Below are positions 8,907 through 18,645 of a stretch of 54,248 bases of DNA, piece by piece. The position numbers were made by a program, and so were the translations under genes. The DNA is from an uncultured Clostridium sp. (lineage in GTDB: Bacteria > Bacillota > Clostridia > Clostridiales > Clostridiaceae): assembly GCF_934754915.1 (NCBI RefSeq), contig NZ_CAKVKB010000010.1:1-54248 (forward strand), written 5' to 3'. The notes beneath the pieces were generated by a model that saw nothing but the letters and a program-made list of their open reading frames with translations, had not been told where the DNA came from and did not search any database. Each line of letters opens with the position of its first letter. The first letter of the stretch is position 1.

Positions 8907-8950
8907 TATATAGTAACATAAGTTCATAAACAAAAGGGGGTTTTAAAATT

Positions 8951-9820
8951 ATGAATAGAAAAGATGTAAACAAAAATCTTGCTCAAATGCTAAAGGGCGG
9001 AGTTATAATGGATGTAACAAACAAAGAAGAAGCAATAATTGCAGAAAAAGCTGGGGCATGTGCAGTAATGGCACTTGAAAGAGTTCCTTCTGATATAAGA
9101 AAAGAAGGTGGAGTCGCTAGAATGTCTGATCCTAAAATGATAAAAGAAATACAAGAGGCTGTGTCAATACCAGTTATGGCCAAAGTTAGAATAGGACATT
9201 TTGTTGAAGCTCAGATTTTGGAAGCATTAAATATTGATTTTATTGATGAAAGCGAAGTTCTTACTCCAGCTGATGATAAATACCATATAGACAAAGAAAG
9301 CTTTAAAGTTCCTTTTGTATGTGGTGTAACAAACATTGGTGAAGCTTTAAGAAGAATTGGTGAAGGTGCTTCAATGATAAGAACAAAAGGCGAAGCTGGA
9401 ACTGGAGATGTTGTTAATGCAGTAACACATATGAGAACAATGACTGAACAGATAAAAGAAATACAGAAAGCTTCAAAGGAAGAACTTATGACAATTGCCA
9501 AAAATCATGGTGCTCCTTATGATTTAGTAAAATATGTATGGGAAAACGGAAAACTTCCTGTAGTTAACTTTGCAGCAGGTGGAATTGCAACTCCTGCAGA
9601 TGCAGCTCTAATGATGCAACTTGGATGTGATGGTGTCTTTGTAGGATCTGGAATCTTTAAATCAGACAACCCTGAAAAAAGAGCAAAAGCAATTGTTCTT
9701 GCTACTACTTATTATAATGATCCAGCAAAACTTGCTGAAGTATCTGAAGATTTAGGTGGTGCAATGAGTGGTATAAATGCTAAAGAAGTTGCTACCAAAT
9801 ATGCAGAAAGAGGATGGTAA
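8951..9820 (+). CDS. pdxS: Pyridoxal 5'-phosphate synthase, synthase subunit PdxS
   Basis: Synthase subunit of the deoxyxylulose-independent PLP pathway. It condenses ribose 5-phosphate, glyceraldehyde 3-phosphate and ammonia into PLP in a dodecameric (beta/alpha)8 barrel. At 289 aa it is close to the family's usual 290-300. It shows the catalytic strand motifs VMAKVRIGHF, FIDESEVLTPAD and TKGEAGTGDV, and the phosphate-binding AAGGIATPADAALMMQLG and VFVGSGIF. Strong AAAAGGGGG ribosome site. pdxT follows after one base, with its ribosome site inside the pdxS 3' end, so the two are translationally coupled. PLP made here would serve the aminotransferases elsewhere in the window. Confidence 0.98.
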   Translation: MNRKDVNKNLAQMLKGGVIMDVTNKEEAIIAEKAGACAVMALERVPSDIRKEGGVARMSDPKMIKEIQEAVSIPVMAKVRIGHFVEAQILEALNIDFIDESEVLTPADDKYHIDKESFKVPFVCGVTNIGEALRRIGEGASMIRTKGEAGTGDVVNAVTHMRTMTEQIKEIQKASKEELMTIAKNHGAPYDLVKYVWENGKLPVVNFAAGGIATPADAALMMQLGCDGVFVGSGIFKSDNPEKRAKAIVLATTYYNDPAKLAEVSEDLGGAMSGINAKEVATKYAERGW

Positions 9821-9821
9821 A

Positions 9822-10406
9822 ATGAAAATAGGCGTTTTATCACTTCAAGGCGACATCATTGAACATATAAATCAGATACAAAAGCTTGGTCATGAACCTA
9901 TTAAAGTAAAAAAAGAAGAAGATTTAAATTATATTGATGCTATTATACTTCCTGGTGGTGAAAGCACAACAATTGGAAGACTTTTAAATATCACAGGACT
10001 TATGGAACCTTTAAGAAACAAAATACTAAATGGACTTCCAGTATGGGGAACTTGTGCTGGAATGATTCTTCTTGCAAAAGACATAGAAAATGATCAGAGA
10101 AAACATTTAGGAATTATGGATATAAAAGTTAAAAGAAATGCTTTTGGAACTCAAATTGACAGTTTTAAAACATATGAAACAATTGATGAAGTAGGAAAAG
10201 ATAAAATTGAACTTGTATTTATAAGAGCTCCTTATGTTGTTGAAGTAGATAAAGATGTGCAAGTTCTTTGTAAAGTAAAAGATAAAATTGTTGCTGTAAA
10301 ACAGAAAAACATGCTTGCTTCATCATTTCATCCAGAGCTTACAGATGATGTAAGATTTCTAAATTATTTTATAGAAAATTTTGTTAAAAGTAATCCTTAC
10401 AATTAA
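9822..10406 (+). CDS. pdxT: Pyridoxal 5'-phosphate synthase, glutaminase subunit PdxT
   Basis: Class I-type glutaminase that feeds ammonia to PdxS. It shows the glycine-rich LPGGESTTIGRLL, the nucleophile motif WGTCAGMILLA (Cys about 79) and the C-terminal SFHPELTDD with the catalytic His and Glu. I place the start at 9822 (MKIGVLSLQG, 194 aa), the conserved N-terminus; an upstream in-frame ATG inside pdxS would add 15 non-conserved residues. Its ribosome site AGAGGATGG overlaps the pdxS stop region. Confidence 0.97.
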   Translation: MKIGVLSLQGDIIEHINQIQKLGHEPIKVKKEEDLNYIDAIILPGGESTTIGRLLNITGLMEPLRNKILNGLPVWGTCAGMILLAKDIENDQRKHLGIMDIKVKRNAFGTQIDSFKTYETIDEVGKDKIELVFIRAPYVVEVDKDVQVLCKVKDKIVAVKQKNMLASSFHPELTDDVRFLNYFIENFVKSNPYN

Positions 10407-10442
10407 AATCCAGTTCTAACATGCATTAATACATATTATTAT

Positions 10443-10480
10443 AGAGATAAGATTTTATATTTATATGAAATCTTATCTCT
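10443..10480. terminator. Terminator between pdxT and the converging 210-aa gene
   Basis: Perfect 13-bp stem AGAGATAAGATTT / AAATCTTATCTCT between convergent genes. The plus strand is followed by AATTTT. It probably serves pdxST and perhaps both directions. Confidence 0.7.
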
Positions 10481-10504
10481 AATTTTAAACAAAAAATTTA
10501 AACA

Positions 10505-11137
10505 TTAATTTATATAGCTGTCTTTAAGAAGTTTTTCAAAAAGTTCCTTATCTACTGTTTTTTTCATAAGTTCTTCTGCATCTTCATCAGAGCAGTCATG
10601 ATAACACATGTACATTATAAAATCATCTGTTTTATCTATATTTTCAGTAACATTTTTTAATTTATTTATACAGTCAAGTATCAATTCCTCAAAAAATATC
10701 TTATAATCCTGTTTCATTTCAAGTGTAACGTCAATTACTGTTTCTTCTTCATAATCCTCATCTTCATAATCATAATAAGGTTCTTCTCCAGTCATTACAT
10801 AATAATATATATCAAAAAATTTTGTGACATATTCATTAAATGTTACTTCAATAAAATCAAAATCTCCCACACTATATTTATAGCCTCTAATTCCAATTTT
10901 TCCATAAGGTTCATACATATCTGCATACTTATCAAAATCTATAAGACTTTCTTTGTATCTCTTTATATTACCAGCTCTTATAACTACTTGTCCAACACTA
11001 TTATCACAATCAAATACTATTGCATACACGTCTTTATTCTCTTTGGTTTTTGCAAACTTATTCAATTCTTCTTTTACACAATAAAAAAAATTTTCTTTTA
11101 ATTTTTTAATATCAAATCTTACTTCTACATCATTCAT
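10505..11137 (-). CDS. Hypothetical acidic protein, possibly DUF4303-like
   Basis: 210-aa soluble, strongly acidic protein without signal or membrane segments. The layout (helical N-terminus with a DVYAIVFDCD strand, a GKIGIRGYKYSVGDFDFIEV beta region, then helices ending in a patch of Asp/Glu) is reminiscent of DUF4303 proteins, which often lie near SMI1/KNR4 immunity genes. I consider this only a weak resemblance. ATG after an AGG site. Monocistronic, convergent with pdxST. Confidence 0.6.
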   Translation of the reverse strand: MNDVEVRFDIKKLKENFFYCVKEELNKFAKTKENKDVYAIVFDCDNSVGQVVIRAGNIKRYKESLIDFDKYADMYEPYGKIGIRGYKYSVGDFDFIEVTFNEYVTKFFDIYYYVMTGEEPYYDYEDEDYEEETVIDVTLEMKQDYKIFFEELILDCINKLKNVTENIDKTDDFIMYMCYHDCSDEDAEELMKKTVDKELFEKLLKDSYIN

Positions 11138-11270
11138 ACCTATTTTTCCCCCATATTATTTCATATAAATTCCAACATTGTATTTTAACAACATGTTACC
11201 ATATGAAAATTTGATAAACCAATTGTACATTGTTAAGTGAAAAAATACATATTTAATATACTTGTGTTTT

Positions 11271-11762
11271 TTATAACATATGGTAATGAGGAATTATATC
11301 TTCATAAGTTCCATCTTTCATTAAAAAACCTTTTGGAATAGTTCCAAGTTTAATAAATCCTAGTTTTTCATATAGACGAAGTGCATACTTATTTGAAGCT
11401 ACAACAGCATTAAATTGAAGAATCTTAAATCCAAGTTCACTTCCCTTTTCTATACAATGAGTAACCAAAATTTCTCCAATATGATGTCCTCGCATTTCCT
11501 TTTTTACTGCATAACTTGCATTGCATATATGTCCACATCTTCCTATATTATTGGGATGAAGTATGTACAATCCAACAATTTCGTCAGTATCATCATCATA
11601 AGCAATTCCTGTAAATGACTGCTCCTTAAAAAATTCATTTCCATTTTCCTCTGTAAGAAAATCAAGCTGTGGAAATGCTACTCCATCTTCAACTACTTCA
11701 TTCCATATATTAATTGCTTCTTTAATATACTTTTCTTCATATTTTCTAATTTCAATACTCAT
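11271..11762 (-). CDS. GNAT family N-acetyltransferase
   Basis: 163-aa acetyltransferase with the GNAT core: YAVKKEMRGHHIGEILVTHCIEKGSELGFKILQFNAVVASN contains the acetyl-CoA pyrophosphate-binding loop (R-G-H-H-I-G) and the following helix, and ALRLYEKLGFIKLG is the usual C-terminal element. The ATG follows GGAGGAAA at 9 nt. It is downstream of the mocA-like gene with a 96-nt gap, so it may be read through from that operon. Its substrate is unknown. Confidence 0.85.
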   Translation of the reverse strand: MSIEIRKYEEKYIKEAINIWNEVVEDGVAFPQLDFLTEENGNEFFKEQSFTGIAYDDDTDEIVGLYILHPNNIGRCGHICNASYAVKKEMRGHHIGEILVTHCIEKGSELGFKILQFNAVVASNKYALRLYEKLGFIKLGTIPKGFLMKDGTYEDIIPHYHML

Positions 11763-11858
11763 TTACATTTTCCTCCAAAAGTTAAATTTAATAAATCCTA
11801 TAAAATATTTTACAAAAAATCCTTAAATAAATTTCTTATATGACTACTATATAAAAGT

Positions 11859-12527
11859 TTATGATTTATTATTAAGAATCTTATAATCCTCATATGTATC
11901 TATATCCTGAAGTTCTGATATATTTCTACAATAAACAATTTCAACATCATCAAGATGATTCATTACTACTTTTTTTCCTCCCTTATCCCCTGTGAGTTTC
12001 ATAAGTTCACCAATATATTTTTTTGAAAACACAACTGGATTTCCTATAGTTATATTTTCTTCATCTTCTGATAACTTTTTTTCATATTTAATTCCTGCTG
12101 CAACTATCTCCTTTTTCCCCTGTACAAATTCCTCTATGATATTAAAAACTGTATCTTGAGTTATATAAGGCTGATCACATACCATAAACATATATCCGTC
12201 AGCTTCAGTATCATAACTTATACCTGCTTTTATAGAACTAGAAATTCCAAGATAAGCATTATTATTTATGACAACATAAATTCCTGATTTTTTGTCTTTT
12301 AAGTTTTTCTCTATTTCTTTATACTGTGTTACACATATTATTTTGCTAAATATATATGCTTCATTTTCATTATAACAGACTTTTTTGCACTGATAATCTG
12401 ATGTCATATTTGTAACTGTATCAATAACATGCATGTAAAGAGGCTTTCCTTTAAAATCTGTAAGGAGCTTGTTTTTATTAAATCTTCTGCTGAAACCTGA
12501 AGCAAGCAATATAAGATTTATTTTCAC
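11859..12527 (-). CDS. mocA: MobA/MocA-like nucleotidyltransferase (molybdenum hydroxylase accessory, YgfJ type)
   Basis: 222-aa NTP transferase with the N-terminal LILLASGFSRRFNKNKLLTDF loop, a variant of the LAAGxSxRxGxxK nucleotide-binding motif, a central VCDQPYITQDTV acceptor motif, and GNPVVFSKKYI near the end. In this setting it most likely adds CMP to molybdopterin to make the cytosine dinucleotide cofactor of the hydroxylase. The start is GTG at 12527 with AGGAGGG 7 nt upstream; no ATG competes in frame. It follows the acetyltransferase at 12573 by 45 nt. Assignment to the YgfJ branch rests on neighbourhood as much as sequence. Confidence 0.85.
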   Translation of the reverse strand: MKINLILLASGFSRRFNKNKLLTDFKGKPLYMHVIDTVTNMTSDYQCKKVCYNENEAYIFSKIICVTQYKEIEKNLKDKKSGIYVVINNNAYLGISSSIKAGISYDTEADGYMFMVCDQPYITQDTVFNIIEEFVQGKKEIVAAGIKYEKKLSEDEENITIGNPVVFSKKYIGELMKLTGDKGGKKVVMNHLDDVEIVYCRNISELQDIDTYEDYKILNNKS

Positions 12528-12572
12528 ACATTAACCCTCCTAAATTGAAATAATGCTGTTTTATAAATTATC

Positions 12573-13151
12573 TTATATTCCTTCTTCTATATCTTTAAAT
12601 AATTTTACACTACACTGATTTTCTAAATGTTTTCCAATATGCTTTTCCATCCAAACCATGTCATACCATCTGTTAAATTTATAACCACATTTATGAAATT
12701 GTCCTACAAGACTATATCTAAGCTTTTTATGAAAAGCTACACTATCTTTTGTAAGATATTCATCTTCCTTTTCAGGATATCCAATACAAGCATTCAAATT
12801 CAAAATTCCCTGAGCCTTTAAAATTTTTTCTAATTCATTATATAGCTTTTTTCCAATTCCCATTCTTTTTTTATTCATTTTCACATATATAGATGTTTCA
12901 ACAGCCCAGTCATAAGCTGCTCTTTCTTTAAAAGGACTTACATATGCATATCCTAAAATTTCACCTTCATATTCTGCTACAAGATACGGATATTTTTCTA
13001 AAACACTTTTTATCCTTCCAGCAAATTCTTCAACTGATGGAACTTCATATTCAAATGTAATTGCTGTATTCTCTACATATGGTGCATAAATCTTTAAAAG
13101 TTCCTCTGCATCTTCTAAACGTGCAGTCCTTATTTTTATATCATAATTCAT
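12573..13151 (-). CDS. GNAT N-acetyltransferase, phosphinothricin/methionine sulfoximine type
   Basis: 192-aa member of the Pat/Bar/MddA acetyltransferases: IRTARLEDAEELLKIYAPYV at the N-terminus, ITFEYEVPSVEEF, and YAYVSPFKERAAYDWAVETSIYV are hallmarks, with RMGIGKKLYNELEKIL as the acetyl-CoA loop. Such enzymes acetylate phosphinothricin or methionine sulfoximine/sulfone. The ATG at 13151 follows AAAGGAG; a TTG 48 nt further upstream has no ribosome site. It is likely first in a short operon with mocA, behind the terminator of the hydroxylase operon. Confidence 0.85.
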   Translation of the reverse strand: MNYDIKIRTARLEDAEELLKIYAPYVENTAITFEYEVPSVEEFAGRIKSVLEKYPYLVAEYEGEILGYAYVSPFKERAAYDWAVETSIYVKMNKKRMGIGKKLYNELEKILKAQGILNLNACIGYPEKEDEYLTKDSVAFHKKLRYSLVGQFHKCGYKFNRWYDMVWMEKHIGKHLENQCSVKLFKDIEEGI

Positions 13152-13332
13152 AATAATATTGTCTCCTTTTAAAACATTAAATAATAAAATCTTCTTCAAT
13201 GTACTCTAGTATTATATTTATGATTATTATACATCTTTACACTACTATAAATATCAAAATACATCTAATCGCTAGCTATTTATTAATCAAATTAGAAATT
13301 TTATATGATAATAATACCACCAGATAAATATA

Positions 13333-13375
13333 AAAGCCACAGAAATATGATGAATGAACTTATTTCTATGGCTTT
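13333..13375 (-). terminator. Terminator of the hydroxylase operon
   Basis: 15-bp stem AAAGCCA... with one pair that is C-A on plus and G-T wobble on minus, followed on minus by TTTTATATTT. It is 70 nt beyond the stop of the molybdenum subunit gene. Confidence 0.75.
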
Positions 13376-13445
13376 AATAACTATGGATATTAAATATATT
13401 TTTATTTTAACACACCTATTTTTTATCCTGAATAAAAAACTCTAT

Positions 13446-15737
13446 TTATTTAGTAATTTTATTGTTCTTAATCATACCCATAACTATTTTTTCAGATGTT
13501 ATAGGCAAAGTTCTTATATTAACTTTAGTTGCATTATATACAGCCTGAGCAATAGCTGGTGATGGAGTATTTATAACAATTTCTCCTATAGATTTTGCAC
13601 CAAAAGGTCCTGAAGGCTCATAGCTGCTTTCAAATTCAACTCTTATATTTCCAACATCAAGTCTTGAAGGGATTTTGTATTGAAGGAATGAATCATTTCG
13701 CATTTTTCCTGCTTCATTGTAAGTTATATCTTCATATAAAGCCATTCCAATTCCCTGTGCAATACCTCCTTCAGTCTGAACTCTTGCAAGATTTGGATTT
13801 ATAACAGTTCCACAGTCAACAACTGCAACAAAATCAATTATTTCAACTGCACCAGTATACATATCTATTTCTGTTTCAACCATACCTACCATAAATGGTG
13901 GTGGAGATATTGGTGAATAATTTGTTTCACTTGCACTTATTGTATTTACTCCTGCCACATAGCTTCTATTGGCTAAATCCTTTAAAGTAATTTCTTTAGT
14001 ACCATCTAATGAAACCACTTTTCTTCCTTCAAAAATAAGATCTTTAACAGAACAATCAAGTTCTTTGGATGCTTCATCAAGAATTTTTTTCTTTAATGTT
14101 TCACAAGTCTTAACAACAGCTCCCCCTGTTATATAAGTAGTACTTGATGCATAAGATCCTGTATCATATGGTGACTGATCTGTATCAACTCCATGAACAA
14201 TTATATCATCAACATCACAGTCTAAACAGTCAGCTGCCATTTGTGACAGAATTGTATCACACCCTGTTCCCATATCAGCTGCACCAATCATAAGAGTATA
14301 GAATCCATCATCATTTAATTTTATTTCAACAGCTGCAGTGTCTACATTTGAAATACCTGATCCCTGCATTGCAAGTGCCATTCCCACTGACCTTACTTTT
14401 CCGTTTCCCATATCCCTTGCTGGATATTTGTTATCCCAGTCAATCATTTTCTTTGCTCTTTCAAGACATCTATCAAGTGCACAGCTGTCAGCTTTTTCAC
14501 CATAATAGGCAGGCATTATGTCGCCTTCTTTCACCATATTTATCTGTCTTAATTTAATTGGATCCATATTAAGTTCTGCTGCAAGTTCATTTACTGCTGA
14601 TTCAACGGCAAATATTCCCTGTGTAGCACCATATCCTCTATAAGCGCCTCCGCCCATAGTATTTGAATAAACAACATCATAGTCAAATTTATAAGCTTTT
14701 GGAGTACTGTATAATGGCATTGATTTATGACCAGAAAGGCCTACAGTTGTTGGTCCATGTTCTCCATAAGCTCCTGCATTAGATAAGGTATATACATGAA
14801 TTGCTTTAATTATTCCATTTTCATCAGATCCTAAACGCACCTTTATTTCCATTTCATGTCTAGGGCTTCCATTTGTAAAAGTTTCTTTTCTTGTAAATAC
14901 CATCTTTGCAGGTTTTCCTGTCTTTAATGTAACTATAGCTGGAAATATTTCTGCAACAACGCTCTGTTTTGCACCAAATCCGCCGCCAATTCTAGGTTTT
15001 ATTACTCGTATCTTTGATTTTGGTATTTCAAGAGCATTTGATAAAATACGTCTTACATGGAAAGGAATCTGTGTGGCACTTGTAACATTTAATCTTCCAT
15101 ATGTATCGAGTTGTGTAAATGCTCTAAATGTTTCCATCATAGCCTGACTATTTGCTTTTGTATGATATGTTTTTTCTATTACATGAGCACATTTTTTAAG
15201 TTCCTCTTCAACATTTCCATACTCAAATTTATCAGTAGCGCATAAATTTCTCTTATTATCTGCCCCAACATCACATAGAGCTTTAAAATCTTCTTCAGGA
15301 TGAACTAAAATCTTGTTATCTTTGGCTTTTCTAAAATCTAAAACTGGTTCTAAAGCTTCATATTTAACCTTTATTAAATTCAAAGCCTTATTTACTGCTT
15401 TTTCGTTTTCTCCTGCTACAATTGCAACTGGATCGCCTACACATCTTAATCTTTTATCTAAAATAAGTCTATCATATGGACTTGGTTCTGGATAAGACTG
15501 GCCTGCCATTGTAAATCTTGATTTGGGCATATCTTTATAAGTCAGAATACATTCAATTCCTGGAACCTTTTTTGCTATAGAAATGTTTATTTCATCAATT
15601 AAAGCATGAGCATGAGGACTTCTAAGCACTTTAACTATAAGACAATTTGCTGGTGCTAAATCATCTGTATAAACTGGCTTTCCAGTAATAAGTGACATAG
15701 CATCTTTTTTTCTTATTCCTTTATTTACAAATTTCAT
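13446..15737 (-). CDS. Selenium-dependent molybdenum hydroxylase, molybdopterin-binding subunit
   Basis: 763-aa large subunit of a xanthine dehydrogenase-type enzyme. It has the a/b hammerhead domain (about 15-125) and the two molybdopterin-binding domains with GGGFGAKQSVVAE, GGGAYRGYGATQGIFAVESAVNELA, MQGSGISN, SYASSTTYITGG and GPFGAKSIGEIVINTPSPA. The Glu in GAKSIGEI is the catalytic base position. Start chosen at 15737, where AAGGAGG stands 9 nt upstream; the longer reading overlaps the previous gene. It follows the 2Fe-2S gene by 4 nt. With selD, yedF, yqeB and yqeC nearby it fits the selenium-dependent hydroxylases that oxidise purines such as xanthine. Substrate is inferred from the linked permease. 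Confidence 0.9.
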   Translation of the reverse strand: MKFVNKGIRKKDAMSLITGKPVYTDDLAPANCLIVKVLRSPHAHALIDEINISIAKKVPGIECILTYKDMPKSRFTMAGQSYPEPSPYDRLILDKRLRCVGDPVAIVAGENEKAVNKALNLIKVKYEALEPVLDFRKAKDNKILVHPEEDFKALCDVGADNKRNLCATDKFEYGNVEEELKKCAHVIEKTYHTKANSQAMMETFRAFTQLDTYGRLNVTSATQIPFHVRRILSNALEIPKSKIRVIKPRIGGGFGAKQSVVAEIFPAIVTLKTGKPAKMVFTRKETFTNGSPRHEMEIKVRLGSDENGIIKAIHVYTLSNAGAYGEHGPTTVGLSGHKSMPLYSTPKAYKFDYDVVYSNTMGGGAYRGYGATQGIFAVESAVNELAAELNMDPIKLRQINMVKEGDIMPAYYGEKADSCALDRCLERAKKMIDWDNKYPARDMGNGKVRSVGMALAMQGSGISNVDTAAVEIKLNDDGFYTLMIGAADMGTGCDTILSQMAADCLDCDVDDIIVHGVDTDQSPYDTGSYASSTTYITGGAVVKTCETLKKKILDEASKELDCSVKDLIFEGRKVVSLDGTKEITLKDLANRSYVAGVNTISASETNYSPISPPPFMVGMVETEIDMYTGAVEIIDFVAVVDCGTVINPNLARVQTEGGIAQGIGMALYEDITYNEAGKMRNDSFLQYKIPSRLDVGNIRVEFESSYEPSGPFGAKSIGEIVINTPSPAIAQAVYNATKVNIRTLPITSEKIVMGMIKNNKITK

Positions 15738-15741
15738 ATAA

Positions 15742-16200
15742 TCAGTCCTCCTTAACCTCATTCAAATACTTTTTAACAGCTCTAAGCTGACTCATATACC
15801 CTGTACATCTGCATAAATTACCTGCTAAATAGTATTTTATTTCTTCTTCTGTAGGATTTTTCAATTCTCTTTTCATGGCAATAACATTCATAACAAATCC
15901 AGGACTACAGAATCCACATTGTTCAGCTCCTTCATCAGCCATAAATGCTCCAAATTCTTCTGCTTCTTTTTGCAGCCCCTCCAAAGTTGTAACATGCTTT
16001 CCATTAGCTTTGACTGCAAGAGTACTGCATGATAAAATAGGTTTTCCTTCTAAATGAACTGTACACAACCCACAATTAGCAGTTTCACATCCTCTTTTCA
16101 CGCTGAAATATCCTTTACTCCTTACAAAATCAACAAGCATTATATCAGGTTCAATATTGTCTATATATAATTTATCATTTATCCACAATTTAATTTCCAT
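15742..16200 (-). CDS. Molybdenum hydroxylase 2Fe-2S subunit
   Basis: 152-aa electron-transfer subunit. The N-terminal plant-ferredoxin-like cluster is CETANCGLCTVHL with a further Cys in LSCST; the C-terminal four-helix domain has the second cluster CGFCSPGFVMN and NLCRCTGYMSQ. Length is typical of XdhC/CoxS-type subunits. Strong GGAGGAAT ribosome site. The FAD subunit gene is 113 nt upstream and the molybdenum subunit gene 4 nt downstream, so the order is FAD, FeS, Mo. Confidence 0.95.
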   Translation of the reverse strand: MEIKLWINDKLYIDNIEPDIMLVDFVRSKGYFSVKRGCETANCGLCTVHLEGKPILSCSTLAVKANGKHVTTLEGLQKEAEEFGAFMADEGAEQCGFCSPGFVMNVIAMKRELKNPTEEEIKYYLAGNLCRCTGYMSQLRAVKKYLNEVKED

Positions 16201-16313
16201 ATATTCCTCCTATTTTCATCTAAAATATATTGCACGGATTAATCATTCAATCAAATTTCATTATTATTCTTTTAAATAAATACAAATAATCTGCAACAAT
16301 TCTTTTAATTTAT

Positions 16314-17096
16314 CTATTTCAAAACTCCATCTATACTTCTTAATATAAGAGTCTGTGCTAATACTTTTCTATATTCCTTGCTTCCTCTCATATTACCTTG
16401 AAACTTCACATTTTTCATTATATATTTTATTAAATTGCTTCTTTCCTCTTCTGTAGGATTTTCACTTAAGAACTCTGTTCCATCTATACTAATAGCTCTT
16501 TGTGGCCTTGCTCCAATTACGATATTCCATTTGTTATCCTCTTTAGAAACTGCTACAGCAAGTGCAGGAATATCCGTTGCAGAATGTCTATGAGTAAGAT
16601 AAAACACTCTTCTATTATCTTTTTTTACTATTATTCTGACTACAATGTCATTATCATAATCCATGTCTTTATATTTAGTTAATGGAATAATTCCACCTTT
16701 ATATAACTCAACATATGAATCTAATGCAAGAAAACAAGTGAGAATATCAGAAAAACCAAATCGTGAATATATGCTTCCTCCAATAGTTGCACAGTTTCTA
16801 AACTGTACTCCTACTATATGAATTAATGCCTTAGAAATAGCACCATCAAAATAAGAATTTAAATTCTTATCTACCTCTAACTGCCTTAATGTACACATAC
16901 ATCCTATTTTAAAATATTCTTTATCTTCTTCAATAGTATCTAATCCAAGAGCTGACAAATCAATTGCTGTTTGTATATTTCTGCTTCCCATTTTAAGCCA
17001 TCCTGTACCACCTAAAATAATATTGTTTCTCTTCTGATTAAGTTCATAAGCCTGTTCCAAGCTCTCTGCAACTACATAATTTTTGATTGTAAACAA
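16314..17096 (-). CDS. Molybdenum hydroxylase FAD-binding subunit
   Basis: 260-aa FAD subunit. It has the vanillyl-alcohol-oxidase-type FAD motif NNIILGGTGWLKMG near the N-terminus and VGVQFRNCATIGGSI in the middle, followed by the CO dehydrogenase flavoprotein C-terminal region (RPQRAISIDGTEFLSENP). I place the start at a TTG (17096): GGAGGG lies 7 nt before it, whereas the GTG at 17111 overlaps that ribosome site and would leave no spacing. It passes electrons from the 2Fe-2S subunit to NAD or another acceptor. It matches the selenium-associated FAD subunits in general layout. Confidence 0.88.
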   Translation of the reverse strand: MFTIKNYVVAESLEQAYELNQKRNNIILGGTGWLKMGSRNIQTAIDLSALGLDTIEEDKEYFKIGCMCTLRQLEVDKNLNSYFDGAISKALIHIVGVQFRNCATIGGSIYSRFGFSDILTCFLALDSYVELYKGGIIPLTKYKDMDYDNDIVVRIIVKKDNRRVFYLTHRHSATDIPALAVAVSKEDNKWNIVIGARPQRAISIDGTEFLSENPTEEERSNLIKYIMKNVKFQGNMRGSKEYRKVLAQTLILRSIDGVLK

Positions 17097-17278
17097 ATAT
17101 TTTCCCTCCACACCTTGTACTTTTGTTTATGCCATAGAAAAATCCACTTTACCATATTTATAGCTAGTGGATCTTCTTTATATTAAAATCATTATAATAA
17201 ATAATATATAAAAATTCAAATTTTTGAAAAATATTATATTTTTAATCTTAACTGCACTTTGTTGAACACTAAAAATCA

Positions 17279-18601
17279 TCACATTTCCACATTGTCTGTA
17301 TTATTCTGATTTTTTTCTTTTGGAAGTATAAGATTTAAAATAGTAGCAATAACAAATGTCATTATTATTCCATTTTCTGCAAATATTTGTCCTATATATG
17401 CTGGAAGCTGGCCTAATGATTCTGGTACATTTCCGATTCCAACACCAATTCCAATTGCTAATGCAACAATAAGTCCATTTCTTCCATCTAACCCTTCACG
17501 CATTAATGATTGAAGGCCACTTACAAAAATCATTGCAAACATTATTACTGCTGCTCCTCCTAACACTGACTGAGGCATTACAGATAATAGTGCACTTAAT
17601 TTTGGGAAAAATCCTGCTAAAATTAAAAATACTGCACCTGTCATTATTACAAATCTATTTACTACCTTTGTAACTGCAACAAGACCTACATTCTGGCTGA
17701 ATGATGTATTTGGTGCTATGCCAAATAACGCTGCAATTAAACTTGATACTCCATCTGCAACAACCCCTCCTGATAATTCCTTATCAGTTGCTTCTCTGTC
17801 AAGTCCTCCAACAGCAATTGCAGATATATCTCCAATTGTTTCCACTGTTGTTGCTACATACATTATGCACATTGAAATTATTGCATCCAGTCTGAATTCA
17901 AATCCCATTGCAAAAGGTTTTGGAAGGCTTATCCATACTGCTTCCTTAACTGCTGTAAAATCAACCATTCCCATACATACAGCCACAATATACCCTGTTA
18001 TTATTCCAATGAGTATTGCTGATGATTTTACAAAACCTTTTGCAAAATTCTGAAGCACAACTATTACAGTTATTACTATAGTTCCTACAAGCAAATGTTT
18101 TGGTGACCCAAAATCTGCAGCACCTGCACCTCCTGCAAAATACTTTACTCCTACAGGAAGAAGTGATAAACCAATAGATATTACTACAAGACTTGTAACT
18201 ATTGGTGGAAATAATTTTCTAAGTGGTTTTATAAAAAATCCTAAAATTATTTCAAGCAATGCTCCAATTAACGAAGCTCCCATTATAGCATTATACCCAT
18301 AAGCAGAACCAATTGCTTTTTCTGTTCCAATAAATCCAGAACTTGTCCCCATTACTACTGGAAGTCCGCTTCCAACTTTAAAAAATGGATATAACTGAAT
18401 CATAGTAGCTATACCTGCTACAAACATTGAATTCTGTATAAGTATAGATTTTGTTTCAATTGGAATATCTAAGAGTCCACACACAATAATAAGTGGTGAA
18501 ACATTTCCTAAAAACATGGCAAGAACATGTTGAATTCCTAATGGAATTGCCTGCCCTAATGATACTCTTCCGTCTAATTCATAAATGCTTCCTTTTTTCA
18601 T
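17279..18601 (-). CDS. NCS2 family xanthine/uracil permease
   Basis: 440-aa nucleobase:cation symporter-2 with about 14 hydrophobic segments. Family marks include GIQHVLAMFLGNVSPLIIVCGLL, the QNVGLVAVTKVVNRF stretch, and the GIAPNTSFSQN loop that contributes to the purine site. It has AGGGGG before ATG. It is upstream of the hydroxylase genes (166-nt gap) and divergent from selD, so it probably imports the purine that the enzyme oxidises. Xanthine is most likely by association; uric acid or uracil remain possible. Confidence 0.92.
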   Translation of the reverse strand: MKKGSIYELDGRVSLGQAIPLGIQHVLAMFLGNVSPLIIVCGLLDIPIETKSILIQNSMFVAGIATMIQLYPFFKVGSGLPVVMGTSSGFIGTEKAIGSAYGYNAIMGASLIGALLEIILGFFIKPLRKLFPPIVTSLVVISIGLSLLPVGVKYFAGGAGAADFGSPKHLLVGTIVITVIVVLQNFAKGFVKSSAILIGIITGYIVAVCMGMVDFTAVKEAVWISLPKPFAMGFEFRLDAIISMCIMYVATTVETIGDISAIAVGGLDREATDKELSGGVVADGVSSLIAALFGIAPNTSFSQNVGLVAVTKVVNRFVIMTGAVFLILAGFFPKLSALLSVMPQSVLGGAAVIMFAMIFVSGLQSLMREGLDGRNGLIVALAIGIGVGIGNVPESLGQLPAYIGQIFAENGIIMTFVIATILNLILPKEKNQNNTDNVEM

Positions 18602-18645
18602 ATTATCCCCCTAGTTTTTCCGAATATTTTATATTCTTTTCAACA